Below are positions 1-7,061 of a stretch of 64,000 bases of DNA, piece by piece. The DNA is from Enterococcus crotali (lineage in GTDB: Bacteria > Bacillota > Bacilli > Lactobacillales > Enterococcaceae). The notes under the pieces are model-generated. The model saw only the letters and a program-made list of their open reading frames with translations, ran no database searches and was not told the origin of the DNA. The translations under genes and the position numbers were made by a program. How positions within the stretch are numbered: position 1 is the first letter of the stretch; each line of letters opens with the position of its first letter. The stretch lies in contig NZ_AYPQ01000001.1 of assembly GCF_000633635.1 (NCBI RefSeq), positions 840,820 through 904,819 of the forward strand, read 5' to 3'.

Positions 1-471
1 ATCTCGTTGGAGGAACTTCACCTAAAACTTACGAATATCAATCATGAAGCGCCAACTTATTCGATTCCGTTACAAATCTTTGCATCTGGGATCGTCAGTT
101 GTACATTGATGTATATTTTTGGTGGGAATTGGAACGATTTTTTTGCGACCTTCTTCATTGGAATGATAGGTTTTAGTGTTGCTTACTTCACTAAAAAATG
201 GCTGAACATCAAATTTTTGGATGATTTTCTGGCGGCTTTTACAATTGGTTTGTTGGCTTATTTAGCAGTGAGGTTTCACTTAGCTGGAAATATTGATAAT
301 ATTATCATCGGTGCTGTCATGCCCCTTGTGCCAGGCGTTGCTATCACAAACTCATTCCGAGATATTTTGGCGGGACATTTACTAAGTGGCACTGCTCGCG
401 CAACAGAAGCGATTTTTATTGCTGGATCGATCGGTATTGGAATCGCGATTGTTTTTAAATTATTTATGTAA
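1..471 (+). CDS. Threonine/serine exporter, ThrE N-domain type subunit (5' truncated by window)
   Basis: The reading frame is open from base 1, so the gene begins before the window and only the C-terminal 156 or so residues are present. The visible part is almost entirely hydrophobic, with about five membrane segments, and contains the MPLVPGVAITNSFRD stretch typical of the ThrE (DUF1212) exporter family, whose members export threonine and serine across the cytoplasmic membrane. In lactic acid bacteria the exporter is often split into this larger part and a small DUF3815 partner, and the partner follows directly here. The TTG at 7 could be mistaken for a start, but no ribosome binding site precedes it. 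Family assignment is from motif memory; substrate is inferred. Confidence 0.8.
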   Translation: MSLEELHLKLTNINHEAPTYSIPLQIFASGIVSCTLMYIFGGNWNDFFATFFIGMIGFSVAYFTKKWLNIKFLDDFLAAFTIGLLAYLAVRFHLAGNIDNIIIGAVMPLVPGVAITNSFRDILAGHLLSGTARATEAIFIAGSIGIGIAIVFKLFM

Positions 472-483
472 GGAGAAGTGAAT

Positions 484-942
484 GTGGAAGTTGTGATTCA
501 TTGTTTATTTAGCTATATTAGTACAGTTACTTTTGGCATCGTTACAAATGTGCCTAGAAAAGCGCTAAATGCTTGTGGTATCACTGGCGCTTTTGGCTGG
601 ATGATTTATTGGTCTACTAAAAATCTCGAAGCAGGAGGGATTTTTGCTAATTTTCTTGGTGCAATCGGTATTGGTCTGTTAAGTATTTATTTTTCACGTA
701 GAAAAAAAATGCCAATGACGATCTTCAATATTCCTAGCCTGGTTCCTCTAGTTCCAGGAGGACCTGCCTATCAAGCTGTTAGAAGTATTGTTTTGGGAGA
801 TTACGTTGGTGGAGCTCATTTCATCATCAAAGTAATTATGACCGCAGGCGCGATTGCTGCCGGTTTTATGGTCACTGGTATTGTTGAACGTTTATTGAAA
901 AATATATTGGATAAAAATAAATCTGTCATCAAAAATCAATAA
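484..942 (+). CDS. Threonine/serine exporter, small ThrE C-domain type subunit
   Basis: This is a small protein of about 152 residues with four to five membrane segments and the conserved IPSLVPLVPGGPAYQAVRS motif of DUF3815, the second half of ThrE-type exporters. It follows the first half by a dozen bases and is surely cotranscribed. Start choice: a GTG at 478 lies only two bases after the AGGAG at 471-475, whereas the in-frame GTG at 484 has an eight-base spacing, so 484 is preferred. A bidirectional terminator follows the stop codon. Substrate specificity for threonine/serine is inferred from the family. Confidence 0.8.
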   Translation: MEVVIHCLFSYISTVTFGIVTNVPRKALNACGITGAFGWMIYWSTKNLEAGGIFANFLGAIGIGLLSIYFSRRKKMPMTIFNIPSLVPLVPGGPAYQAVRSIVLGDYVGGAHFIIKVIMTAGAIAAGFMVTGIVERLLKNILDKNKSVIKNQ

Positions 943-984
943 AAAATCATTCAAGTAGCTCTCTAAGCTCTTGAATGATTTTTT
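941..984. terminator. Bidirectional intrinsic terminator
   Basis: An inverted repeat pairs AAAAAATCATTCAAG (941-955) with CTTGAATGATTTTTT (970-984), giving T-runs on both strands. It lies between the convergent exporter pair and the ABC importer operon and can serve both. Confidence 0.85.
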
Positions 985-986
985 AT

Positions 987-1772
987 TTAGTCAATCGAAA
1001 TCTCTTGCTCTCCTTCTTCAAAGAACAATAGTAAATCTTGCAAGGACAACTTCTCTTTTTCTTCTTTATTTAAATCTTTGATGATTCGTCCTTTTTGTAA
1101 AACAATCAACCGATTTCCGTAGTTTAAAGCATCCTCCATACGATGAGTGATCATTAAACAGGTTAGCTGACCTTCTTTGATTCGCTGATCTGTCAACTGC
1201 ATCAATTGCTTCGAGGTTTTGGGATCTAAAGCGGCAGTGTGTTCATCCAAAAGCAATAGCTCTGGTTTGGTCAGAGTTGCCATCAGCAGACTTAACGCTT
1301 GTCTTTGTCCACCAGAAAGGTTACCCGTTGGTGTATCTAAGTGATTTTCTAAGCCATTTCCAACTTCACTGCAGATCTTAGTAAAAAAAGCTCTTTCTTC
1401 ATTCAATTTGCGTAGCCGAAAGCCTCGTCTTTTTCCTCGATGGAGTGCCAATAGTAAGTTCTCAGCAACAGTCATTCTTGGTGCTGTACCCATTTTCGGA
1501 TCTTGAAAAACCCGCGATAGATATTGGGCACGTTTTTCTTCAGAATAAGTAGTAATATTCTGATTGTTGATAAACAAGTCCCCTTCACTTAAAGATAATG
1601 TTCCTGCAATACTATTGAATAATGTACTCTTGCCAGCCCCGTTGCCACCTAGTACTGTGACGAATTCCCTTTGAGAAATTGTCAAGTTCACATGATTTAA
1701 AATCGTTTTTATCTCATTCATTCCATTATCAATATTTTTCGTTGCATTTTTCAGCTCTAAAACGACACTCAT
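987..1772 (-). CDS. ABC importer ATP-binding protein, TrpZ-like
   Basis: A 261-residue ABC ATPase with Walker A GGNGAGKST, signature LSGGQRQ, Walker B LLLLDEHTAAL and the H-loop THRM. It powers the importer formed with the permease and binding protein upstream in the same operon. The frame stays open to 1841, but the start at 1772 is chosen because it has a strong AAGGAGG site and its ATGA overlaps the permease stop by four bases, a classic sign of translational coupling. The three-gene layout equals the trpXYZ locus of streptococci. A tryptophan role is inferred mainly from the Trp-codon leader upstream of the operon. Confidence 0.85.
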   Translation of the reverse strand: MSVVLELKNATKNIDNGMNEIKTILNHVNLTISQREFVTVLGGNGAGKSTLFNSIAGTLSLSEGDLFINNQNITTYSEEKRAQYLSRVFQDPKMGTAPRMTVAENLLLALHRGKRRGFRLRKLNEERAFFTKICSEVGNGLENHLDTPTGNLSGGQRQALSLLMATLTKPELLLLDEHTAALDPKTSKQLMQLTDQRIKEGQLTCLMITHRMEDALNYGNRLIVLQKGRIIKDLNKEEKEKLSLQDLLLFFEEGEQEISID

Positions 1773-2656
1773 TTGTCTCCCTCCTTTTGCGATAAGAAAT
1801 GCAGATTCAAAGCCTTTTTCAGTTGTGGAATCATTAGACATGCAGCTAGTATTACTGCAGAGAAGATTTTTAGATACGTTGTGTCAAAGCCAAGCTTGAT
1901 TACAAATAAAATCAATAATTGATAGATAATACTTCCAACAACAACAGCCACTAAGCGTTCAGCAAAAGTCAATTCACCAAAAAGCACTTCTCCTATAATG
2001 ATCGATGCTAGCCCGATAACGATCACGCCTGTTCCCTTATTTACATCTGCATAACCATCATTTTGAGCAATAAGTGCGCCAGATAATGCAATCACACCAT
2101 TTGATAAGGTTAACCCTAGTATTTTCATAGAATCTGTTTTTATTCCGATCGATCGAGCCATATGCTCATTATCACCTGTTGCAATGTATGCTTGACCTAA
2201 ATTTGTATTAAAGAAAAACAGTAATAAGCTAATAATGATCGTGAGGACAATCACCCCTAAAAAGATAATGTCATAATAATTAGGTAAATTTAGTTGAAAA
2301 AAGAAGTCCTGAATTTTGGGTTTATTCAATAAAGAGAGGTTTGGTGTCTGCATTACATAAAGAATCACCGAATTCAAACCGGACATAACTAAAATACCCG
2401 CTAAAATTACTGGAATCTTGCCCTTAGTAAAGAGTAATCCTGTCACCAAACCGGCGCACATACCCGCTAAAACCCCCAGTAGAGTTGCTAAAATCGGATG
2501 GATTCCAGATGTGATTGCTGTAACACAAACTGCTCCTCCTAACGGAAATGAGCCTTCTGTCGTCATATCTGGAAAATTTAAAATACGATAAGTCATAAAA
2601 ATGCCTAATCCTAGTATTGCCCATAACATTCCTTGTCCAATTGCTGAAACAATCAT
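1769..2656 (-). CDS. ABC importer permease, TrpY-like
   Basis: A 295-residue integral membrane protein with roughly eight to nine hydrophobic segments, of the branched-chain-amino-acid type permease fold that accompanies ABC_sub_bind binding proteins. The N-terminus MIVSAIGQGMLWAILGLG and the motif NFPDMTTEGSFPLGG are typical. It forms the membrane channel of the importer and lies between the binding protein and the ATPase, overlapping the latter by ATGA. The substrate is not visible in the protein; tryptophan is inferred from the leader at 3889-3951 and from the streptococcal gene order. Confidence 0.85.
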   Translation of the reverse strand: MIVSAIGQGMLWAILGLGIFMTYRILNFPDMTTEGSFPLGGAVCVTAITSGIHPILATLLGVLAGMCAGLVTGLLFTKGKIPVILAGILVMSGLNSVILYVMQTPNLSLLNKPKIQDFFFQLNLPNYYDIIFLGVIVLTIIISLLLFFFNTNLGQAYIATGDNEHMARSIGIKTDSMKILGLTLSNGVIALSGALIAQNDGYADVNKGTGVIVIGLASIIIGEVLFGELTFAERLVAVVVGSIIYQLLILFVIKLGFDTTYLKIFSAVILAACLMIPQLKKALNLHFLSQKEGDK

Positions 2657-2674
2657 TTGATCCTCTCCCTATAC

Positions 2675-3664
2675 TTATTCTATAATAGTCGCTTTTGATT
2701 TAATTTTATCTGAAATTGAAATACCTAATTTTTCTGCTTGCTTTTGATTGATGATAATATCGCCTGTTTTAAAAGTATAAATCGGCGTTGTTGCAGGCTT
2801 GGCTGTTCCTGATAAAATAGCTGCAGCCATTTTCCCTGTTTGAACGCCTAAGTCAAATTGATTGATCCCAACTGTAGCAAGCCCACCTTGTTCAACCATT
2901 GTATCAACAGATGGGATAATCGGTGTTTTGGTTTTGTTGGCTTCATTGACGACTGTTTGCATCGCATTAGCTATCGTATTATCCGTTGGGATATAGATCG
3001 TATCAACTTCACTTGTCATGACTTGAACGGTTTGCGCTATTTCATTACTGGAAGGCACAGCAAATGTTTTCACGGTCAATCCTTTTTTCTCGGCCGCTTT
3101 TTTTGCTTCCTCTACTTGGAATTTAGAATTTTCTTCAGATGAGGCATAAAGAATACCGATCTTTTTACTTTTCGGTAATATTTCTGTTAATAAATCAAAT
3201 TGAGCGTCTACTGGGGACTTATCGCTAACTCCAGTAATGTTTCCTCCTGGTGTTTGGTTATTTTTAACTAAGCCCGCACTAACAGGATCAGTGATAGCAC
3301 CCAGAACAATAGGTATTGCGGTCGTCGTATTTGCCAATGCTTGAGCTGCCGGTGTGGCAATACCAATCAAAACATCTGCCTTTTTTTCTTGGACTAATTG
3401 CTGGCTCATAGTTGCTAATTTACTTTGATCAGCTTGACCATTTTGAAACGCGATCGTCATATTTTTACCATCTTCATACCCTTTTTCTTTCAGTCCAGCT
3501 TGAATTCCTTTATATATCTTATCCAAAGCAGGATGACTAACAAACTGCAACACCCCGACTGTTGGTAACTTTTCTGGAGTAGCTTCTTTTTTTTCTACAA
3601 AAAATGATCCGATTAAAAAAATAACAATGACTGCTACCACGATCGATAAACGATTTTTTTTCAT
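2675..3664 (-). CDS. ABC importer substrate-binding protein, TrpX-like
   Basis: A 329-residue extracellular solute-binding protein of the ABC_sub_bind (PF04392) family. Residues 6-24 form one hydrophobic segment that serves as a signal anchor; no lipobox cysteine follows, so it is probably membrane-anchored rather than a lipoprotein. Family motifs include TVGVLQFVSHPALDKIYKG and the GITDPVSAGLV-like stretch AITDPVSAGLV. It is the first structural gene of the importer operon, with a GGGGGAG ribosome site, and lies directly behind two intrinsic terminators and a Trp-rich leader peptide. Tryptophan or a close analogue is therefore the inferred ligand. Confidence 0.85.
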   Translation of the reverse strand: MKKNRLSIVVAVIVIFLIGSFFVEKKEATPEKLPTVGVLQFVSHPALDKIYKGIQAGLKEKGYEDGKNMTIAFQNGQADQSKLATMSQQLVQEKKADVLIGIATPAAQALANTTTAIPIVLGAITDPVSAGLVKNNQTPGGNITGVSDKSPVDAQFDLLTEILPKSKKIGILYASSEENSKFQVEEAKKAAEKKGLTVKTFAVPSSNEIAQTVQVMTSEVDTIYIPTDNTIANAMQTVVNEANKTKTPIIPSVDTMVEQGGLATVGINQFDLGVQTGKMAAAILSGTAKPATTPIYTFKTGDIIINQKQAEKLGISISDKIKSKATIIE

Positions 3665-3717
3665 ATCTTCTCCCCCTAATTAAACACTGACTTATTTTGT
3701 AAAATCATTAAATTCAA

Positions 3718-3763
3718 ACAAAAAAACAACGACAAATCCTAAAAAGGAGTGGTCGTTGTTTTA
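3718..3763 (-). terminator. Second leader terminator, immediately before the binding-protein gene
   Basis: On the minus strand AACAACGAC (3760-3752) pairs with GTCGTTGTT (3733-3725), followed by a run of seven T. It sits between the attenuator hairpin and the importer start codon, so transcription must pass it to reach the operon. Whether it has its own antiterminator is not evident. Confidence 0.75.
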
Positions 3764-3764
3764 T

Positions 3765-3800
3765 AACAAAAACCACATAGATCATCCATCGTCTATGTGG
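3765..3800 (-). terminator. Attenuator terminator hairpin (segments 3:4)
   Basis: On the minus strand CCACATAGA (3800-3792) pairs with TCTATGTGG (3781-3773), followed by TTTTTGTT. The stem is perfect over nine base pairs. The first arm can alternatively pair with the upstream segment around 3822-3833, which would prevent the terminator. Confidence 0.8.
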
Positions 3801-3821
3801 TCAAAATTCATCTTGAACAAA

Positions 3822-3870
3822 CCGACATAGATACAAATTTTAGAATTTGTCTTCTAAAGTTGCATCTATG
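3822..3870 (-). promoter_or_regulatory. Antiterminator/anti-antiterminator region of the Trp attenuator
   Basis: The segment TATCTATGTCGG (minus, 3833-3822) can pair in at least three exclusive ways: with CATAGAT just upstream (3870-3864), closing a hairpin that also contains TTTAGAA/TTCTAAA; with CGTAGATA overlapping the last codons of the leader peptide (3897-3890, one G-U); or with CCACATAGA, the first arm of the terminator. These are the alternative pairings expected of a ribosome-controlled attenuator. The exact switching order needs folding. Confidence 0.6.
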
Positions 3871-3888
3871 AGAGTATCATACATACAA

Positions 3889-3951
3889 CTATCTACGCCA
3901 GTTTTGCCATGAATTATTCAATTCGCTGATTGGTTTTGATAGTCGGTTCAT
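3889..3951 (-). CDS. Tryptophan leader peptide (20 aa)
   Basis: A short ORF encodes 20 residues, MNRLSKPISELNNSWQNWRR, with Trp at positions 15 and 18 just before the TAG stop. It has a consensus GAGGAG site seven bases before its ATG, and a promoter only about 30 bases upstream. Two of twenty codons being TGG, grouped near the end and followed by switchable hairpins and a terminator, is the hallmark of a ribosome-stalling leader peptide. Low charged tRNA-Trp would stall the ribosome and favour readthrough into the importer genes. The role is inferred; the ORF, ribosome site and hairpins are seen directly. Confidence 0.8.
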   Translation of the reverse strand: MNRLSKPISELNNSWQNWRR

Positions 3952-3983
3952 GTAATCACTCCTCTAGTTTTTCTATTAAAGCA

Positions 3984-4013
3984 AGTTTACACTAAAAAGA
4001 ATTTGTTCGTCAA
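3984..4013 (-). promoter_or_regulatory. Promoter of the Trp importer operon
   Basis: On the minus strand TTGACG (4013-4008) and TAAACT (3989-3984) are separated by 18 bases. Transcription would start near 3977, giving a leader RNA of about 310 bases before the first importer gene. Confidence 0.7.
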
Positions 4014-4057
4014 GCCTAAAAATAGACTAATTTAAGATTTTTTTGATTTTGTGTTCT

Positions 4058-4633
4058 TTATTTTGTTTTTTTTAACTGTCTACGGTAGCTGCAACTGTCT
4101 TTATTTTCTTTAAAAGGATAGAAATCTAAGTTTGTAAACATTTTCTGAGAAGCTTTATTCCAATTGAAAATTTCACTTACCGTAATAAAATCACGGTTCA
4201 TTTTTTTTGATTTATAAATAAAATATTTTGTGACCATTCGACCGATTCGGCGATTACGAAACGCTTGATCGATCACGATAGCATAATCATCTTCTGCTAG
4301 CCAGACGTCTCCAATAATCTGACAATGGTCACCATCGTTGTATTCAATATAATAAAGGAGCCCGTGCTGATTTTGCCATTCATACATTCGTTTGATTTGT
4401 TCTTTGCTGTATATGATTTTTATTCCGACAATATTGCGCATACTTTCTGGATCTTGATACCATTTTAGAGACTCTTTACGCATTTTATCAAAAGGAAGCA
4501 AGCGAACTTTCTCATTGATTCGGACTTTTTTTACTGGTTTACGATTGAAAGAGGACTCAGTATTTCTCTGAGTCCTCTTATTTAATAAGTCAGTTGCCAA
4601 AGTCCGCCATTTAATACTTGTCACGTCGTTCAC
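4058..4633 (-). CDS. GNAT family N-acetyltransferase
   Basis: About 190 residues with the GNAT fold: the N-terminal RLLPFDKMRKESLKWYQDPE stretch, then the acetyl-CoA loop QAFRNRRIGRMVTKY matching the Q/R-x-x-G-x-G/A motif, then EIFNWNKASQKMFTNLDF. It transfers an acetyl group from acetyl-CoA to an unknown amine. The start is uncertain: GTG codons at 4633 and 4624 are the only candidates with a nearby purine-rich site, and the region upstream of the GNAT core is unusually long and contains a perfect 12-bp hairpin (4549-4579). The small ORF at 4611-4709 overlaps it, which suggests translational coupling. Substrate unknown. Confidence 0.7.
   Translation of the reverse strand: MNDVTSIKWRTLATDLLNKRTQRNTESSFNRKPVKKVRINEKVRLLPFDKMRKESLKWYQDPESMRNIVGIKIIYSKEQIKRMYEWQNQHGLLYYIEYNDGDHCQIIGDVWLAEDDYAIVIDQAFRNRRIGRMVTKYFIYKSKKMNRDFITVSEIFNWNKASQKMFTNLDFYPFKENKDSCSYRRQLKKTK
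4549..4579. other. Strong hairpin inside the 5' part of the acetyltransferase gene
   Basis: AAGAGGACTCAG (4549-4560) pairs perfectly with CTGAGTCCTCTT (4568-4579) around a seven-base loop. On the plus strand it is followed by ATTTAAT, on the minus strand by TCAATC. Such a stem is unusual inside a coding region and may be an attenuator or mRNA-stability element. Confidence 0.6.
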
Positions 4634-4709
4634 TTCTCACATAGACCCGCTGTAATTTAGTTCTTTTTATAAAAAGTCCCAATAAAATGAATTGAATAAA
4701 TTCTTTCAT
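4611..4709 (-). CDS. Small hydrophobic-basic ORF (32 aa)
   Basis: ATG at 4709 is preceded by AGAAGGG with suitable spacing. The predicted peptide has a hydrophobic start (MKEFIQFILLGLFI) and a strongly basic tail (RTKLQRVYVRSERRDKY). It lies 27 bases after the frameshifted membrane protein gene and overlaps the start of the acetyltransferase by 23 bases in another frame. It could be a small membrane peptide, a leader peptide for the acetyltransferase, or a coupling device. No family recognised. Confidence 0.45.
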   Translation of the reverse strand: MKEFIQFILLGLFIKRTKLQRVYVRSERRDKY

Positions 4710-4736
4710 ATCAAGCCCTTCTTTCTAAAATTTGAT

Positions 4737-5398
4737 TTATTGCGCTACTGGTTCAGCCTCTGCCGATTGTTCTACTGCTTGCCCATCCACTGCTGTTGAT
4801 TGAGTTGTTTCGGCAGTTGAATCTTTTGGTTCTGTTACTGAAGAAGCTGGCGGTTCAACACTTTGTTCTAGACTAGACAACGGCAACTGATTTAAAGCCA
4901 GAATTAATAAGGTATTGACATCAAAACTTGCATCAATAGGAATCCTATTTTTTCTTTGCCATTTTCAAAGAAAATGACCGTCACTTCATCCCTTTTAACA
5001 GCATATTTCTCTTCGATTTTCTCTGGATCATATACAATAGGATAAACAAATATACTGTGATTAAATTCTTTGATTTTTTTAGAATCTTTTAACACTTGAA
5101 TCACTTGATTGTATGTTTTTCCACTTGGCACTGAAAACAAAACAGTCATAGCAGTTTTTTCACTGATTTCTTTATCTGCCGTTTGGGCATCTAAGTAGCT
5201 TGCTTTTTTTGTTAGTTTTTCTTGACTCACTAGAGATTTGATTTCAGATGAACGAATATTGGCCTGTACCCGAGGTACTACTATAAATAAACTTATAATC
5301 AACACAACAATCACAGCTATAATAATTGCAGTAAGTTTTTTCTGTCTGTTTAAAGAAGCTACAAAATCATCCTTAACATCAATAAAATTTTTCTTCAT
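4737..5398 (-). pseudogene. Membrane-anchored thioredoxin-like protein, frameshifted
   Basis: The first frame (5398-4904) encodes a cytoplasmic N-terminus, one membrane segment (about residues 22-45) and a soluble domain whose TVLFSVPSGKTYNQVIQVL and VTVIFFENGKE strands resemble a thioredoxin fold without a CxxC site. The frame then ends prematurely. Adding one A to the A6 run near 4957-4962 restores a continuous 220-residue protein that continues IPIDASFDVNTLLILALNQLP and ends in a Ser/Thr/Pro/Glu-rich tail to the stop at 4737. The frame change is seen directly; whether it is a mutation, slippage site or sequencing error is unknown. Function not recognised. Confidence 0.65.
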
Positions 5399-5563
5399 TT
5401 GTTCTCTCCTCTACAACTTATATTCTTATTATACTAGTAGTTTATTCCTTTGCCTAGTATAACAAATAAAGCGAGATCTTTTTTTACAAAAAATTAGAAT
5501 ATTTCCGCGAATAAAGTCAATAAATATTAAAAAACAACAATAATAAAAAGGGGATTTCAGCTG

Positions 5564-5592
5564 TTGACAAAACAAAGTACGTAGCCTATACT
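5564..5592 (+). promoter_or_regulatory. Promoter of the MetE-like operon
   Basis: TTGACA (5564-5569) and TATACT (5587-5592) are separated by exactly 17 bases, just upstream of the T-box leader. This is a near-consensus vegetative promoter. Confidence 0.8.
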
Positions 5593-5609
5593 TTCATTAA
5601 TGATGAATA

Positions 5610-5890
5610 TATTAAAATACGATGAAAAGAAGAGTACTATTTTTAGATAATTGATGAGAGAGTCTCGGTTGCTGAAAAGAGATAGTTTGAAAAAATAGGA
5701 AGATGGTCTTTTCGTAAATAGTGGCCAACACTTGTACAGTCATTATTGGGAGCGCCCATTATAGCGCCAAGGTATCGATCATAATATTTGTACCTATAGA
5801 GGAAAATCTTGTGAGAGATTTTTGAATTAAAGGTGGTAACACGATTAGTCGTCCTTTACTTTTGCAAAAGTATTGGGCTTTTTTTGTGTT
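5610..5890 (+). ncRNA. T-box leader, probably methionine specific
   Basis: The conserved T-box sequence AAGGTGGTAACACGA is at 5830-5844 and is followed by AGTCGTCCTTT, which completes the antiterminator, and by the terminator stem ACTTTTGCAAAAGT (5858-5871) with a T-run at 5880-5886. Upstream, AGTA in the 5' side of stem I (5631-5634) faces GAAGATGG (5700-5706) on the 3' side, giving the specifier-loop E motif with ATG (5703-5705) as the specifier codon, i.e. Met. Uncharged tRNA-Met would stabilise the antiterminator and switch on the two MetE-like genes downstream. Specifier choice is by eye. Confidence 0.85.
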
Positions 5891-5922
5891 CTTTAATAAA
5901 TCAACTAAATGGAGGAATCAAT

Positions 5923-7041
5923 ATGCCTAACAGTAACCCAAAAATCCCTTTTCGCTATGATATTGTTGGAAGTTTTCTACGGCCAGATTCGTTGAAAAAG
6001 GCTCGTAGCGCTTTCGCCAATGGTCGCATTTCCAAAGAAGAATTAACAACCGTTGAAGATCAAACAATCATTACTCTCATTGAAAAGCAAAAAGAAGCTG
6101 GTCTTCACGCAGTAACCGATGGTGAATTTCGCCGTCGTTGGTGGCATTTGGACTTTATTGCAGGTCTAAATGGCATCACTGTATACGACTTTCAAACAAC
6201 TGCCTTTGGTCTCACAACTGATGCTCAAGGAAGCTATGTCAGCGGACCGTTATCGTTTTCAACTGATCATCCATTTCTTGATCATTTTCGATTTACACAA
6301 AAACATGCATCGCCTATTTTAGCGAAACAAACGATCCCTGGACCGAATATGATTTTCTTAGATTCATTGATTTTATCAAAACAATACAATGAAAATCCTA
6401 TTTATGACTCCTTAGAAGCGTTCAAAAACGACTTGATCACAACCTATCAAGAAGCGATCCAAGCTTTCTATGACGCAGGCTGTCGCTACCTACAATTAGA
6501 CGATACAAGTTGGGGTGGATTATTCGATGACCGATTCCGTGAAATGATCAAAACAAATGGGTTTGATGCCGATGTCCTCTTAGATGACTTTCAAGAGGTG
6601 ACCGAAAAAGTTTTAGCCAATAAACCAGATGACCTTGCCGTTACCTTCCATTTCTGTAAAGGTAATTTCCAATCTCACTGGCTGTATAATGGTTCTTATG
6701 AAAAAATCGCCAAAAATTTATTTTCGATCGAAGCCTTCGATGGCTTTTTCTTAGAATACGACGATGAACGCTCTGGCAGCTTTGAGCCGCTTAAGGATTT
6801 AAAAGATCAACGAATTGTTCTAGGTTTAGTGACAACGAAACATGGTCAACTAGAAGAACCTTCTGAAATCACAAAGCGCATCAATGAAGCCAGTAAATTT
6901 GTGCCATTGGATCAAATTTGCCTCTCCCCTCAATGTGGATTTGCTTCCACTCATGAAGGAAATCATCTAACAGAGGTTGAACAATGGGAAAAAATCGAGC
7001 TTGTAAAAACGATTGCCGAAACGATTTGGCAAGACGCTTAA
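5923..7041 (+). CDS. MetE C-terminal-domain-like methyltransferase (YxjG/YxjH family), copy 1
   Basis: A 372-residue protein with only the catalytic half of cobalamin-independent methionine synthase. The zinc ligands can be read: His and Cys in TFHFCKGNF, a Glu in FLEYDDERSG and Cys in LSPQCGFAST. The family makes methionine by methyl transfer to homocysteine; lack of the N-terminal MetE domain means the methyl donor is uncertain. The frame extends upstream through the T-box, but the ATG at 5923 with GGAGG is the proper start. It is followed at 20 bases by a paralogue and is controlled by the Met T-box. Confidence 0.9.
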   Translation: MPNSNPKIPFRYDIVGSFLRPDSLKKARSAFANGRISKEELTTVEDQTIITLIEKQKEAGLHAVTDGEFRRRWWHLDFIAGLNGITVYDFQTTAFGLTTDAQGSYVSGPLSFSTDHPFLDHFRFTQKHASPILAKQTIPGPNMIFLDSLILSKQYNENPIYDSLEAFKNDLITTYQEAIQAFYDAGCRYLQLDDTSWGGLFDDRFREMIKTNGFDADVLLDDFQEVTEKVLANKPDDLAVTFHFCKGNFQSHWLYNGSYEKIAKNLFSIEAFDGFFLEYDDERSGSFEPLKDLKDQRIVLGLVTTKHGQLEEPSEITKRINEASKFVPLDQICLSPQCGFASTHEGNHLTEVEQWEKIELVKTIAETIWQDA

Positions 7042-7061
7042 AATAAAAAGGAGGCAATAAT

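Noticed and set aside
2858-3142. Open plus-strand frame opposite the binding-protein gene
   Set aside because: It lacks a ribosome site and lies antisense to a well-supported gene with conserved motifs.
5833-5922. N-terminal extension of the first MetE-like protein
   Set aside because: The extension is translated from the T-box and terminator; the ATG at 5923 with GGAGG matches homologues.
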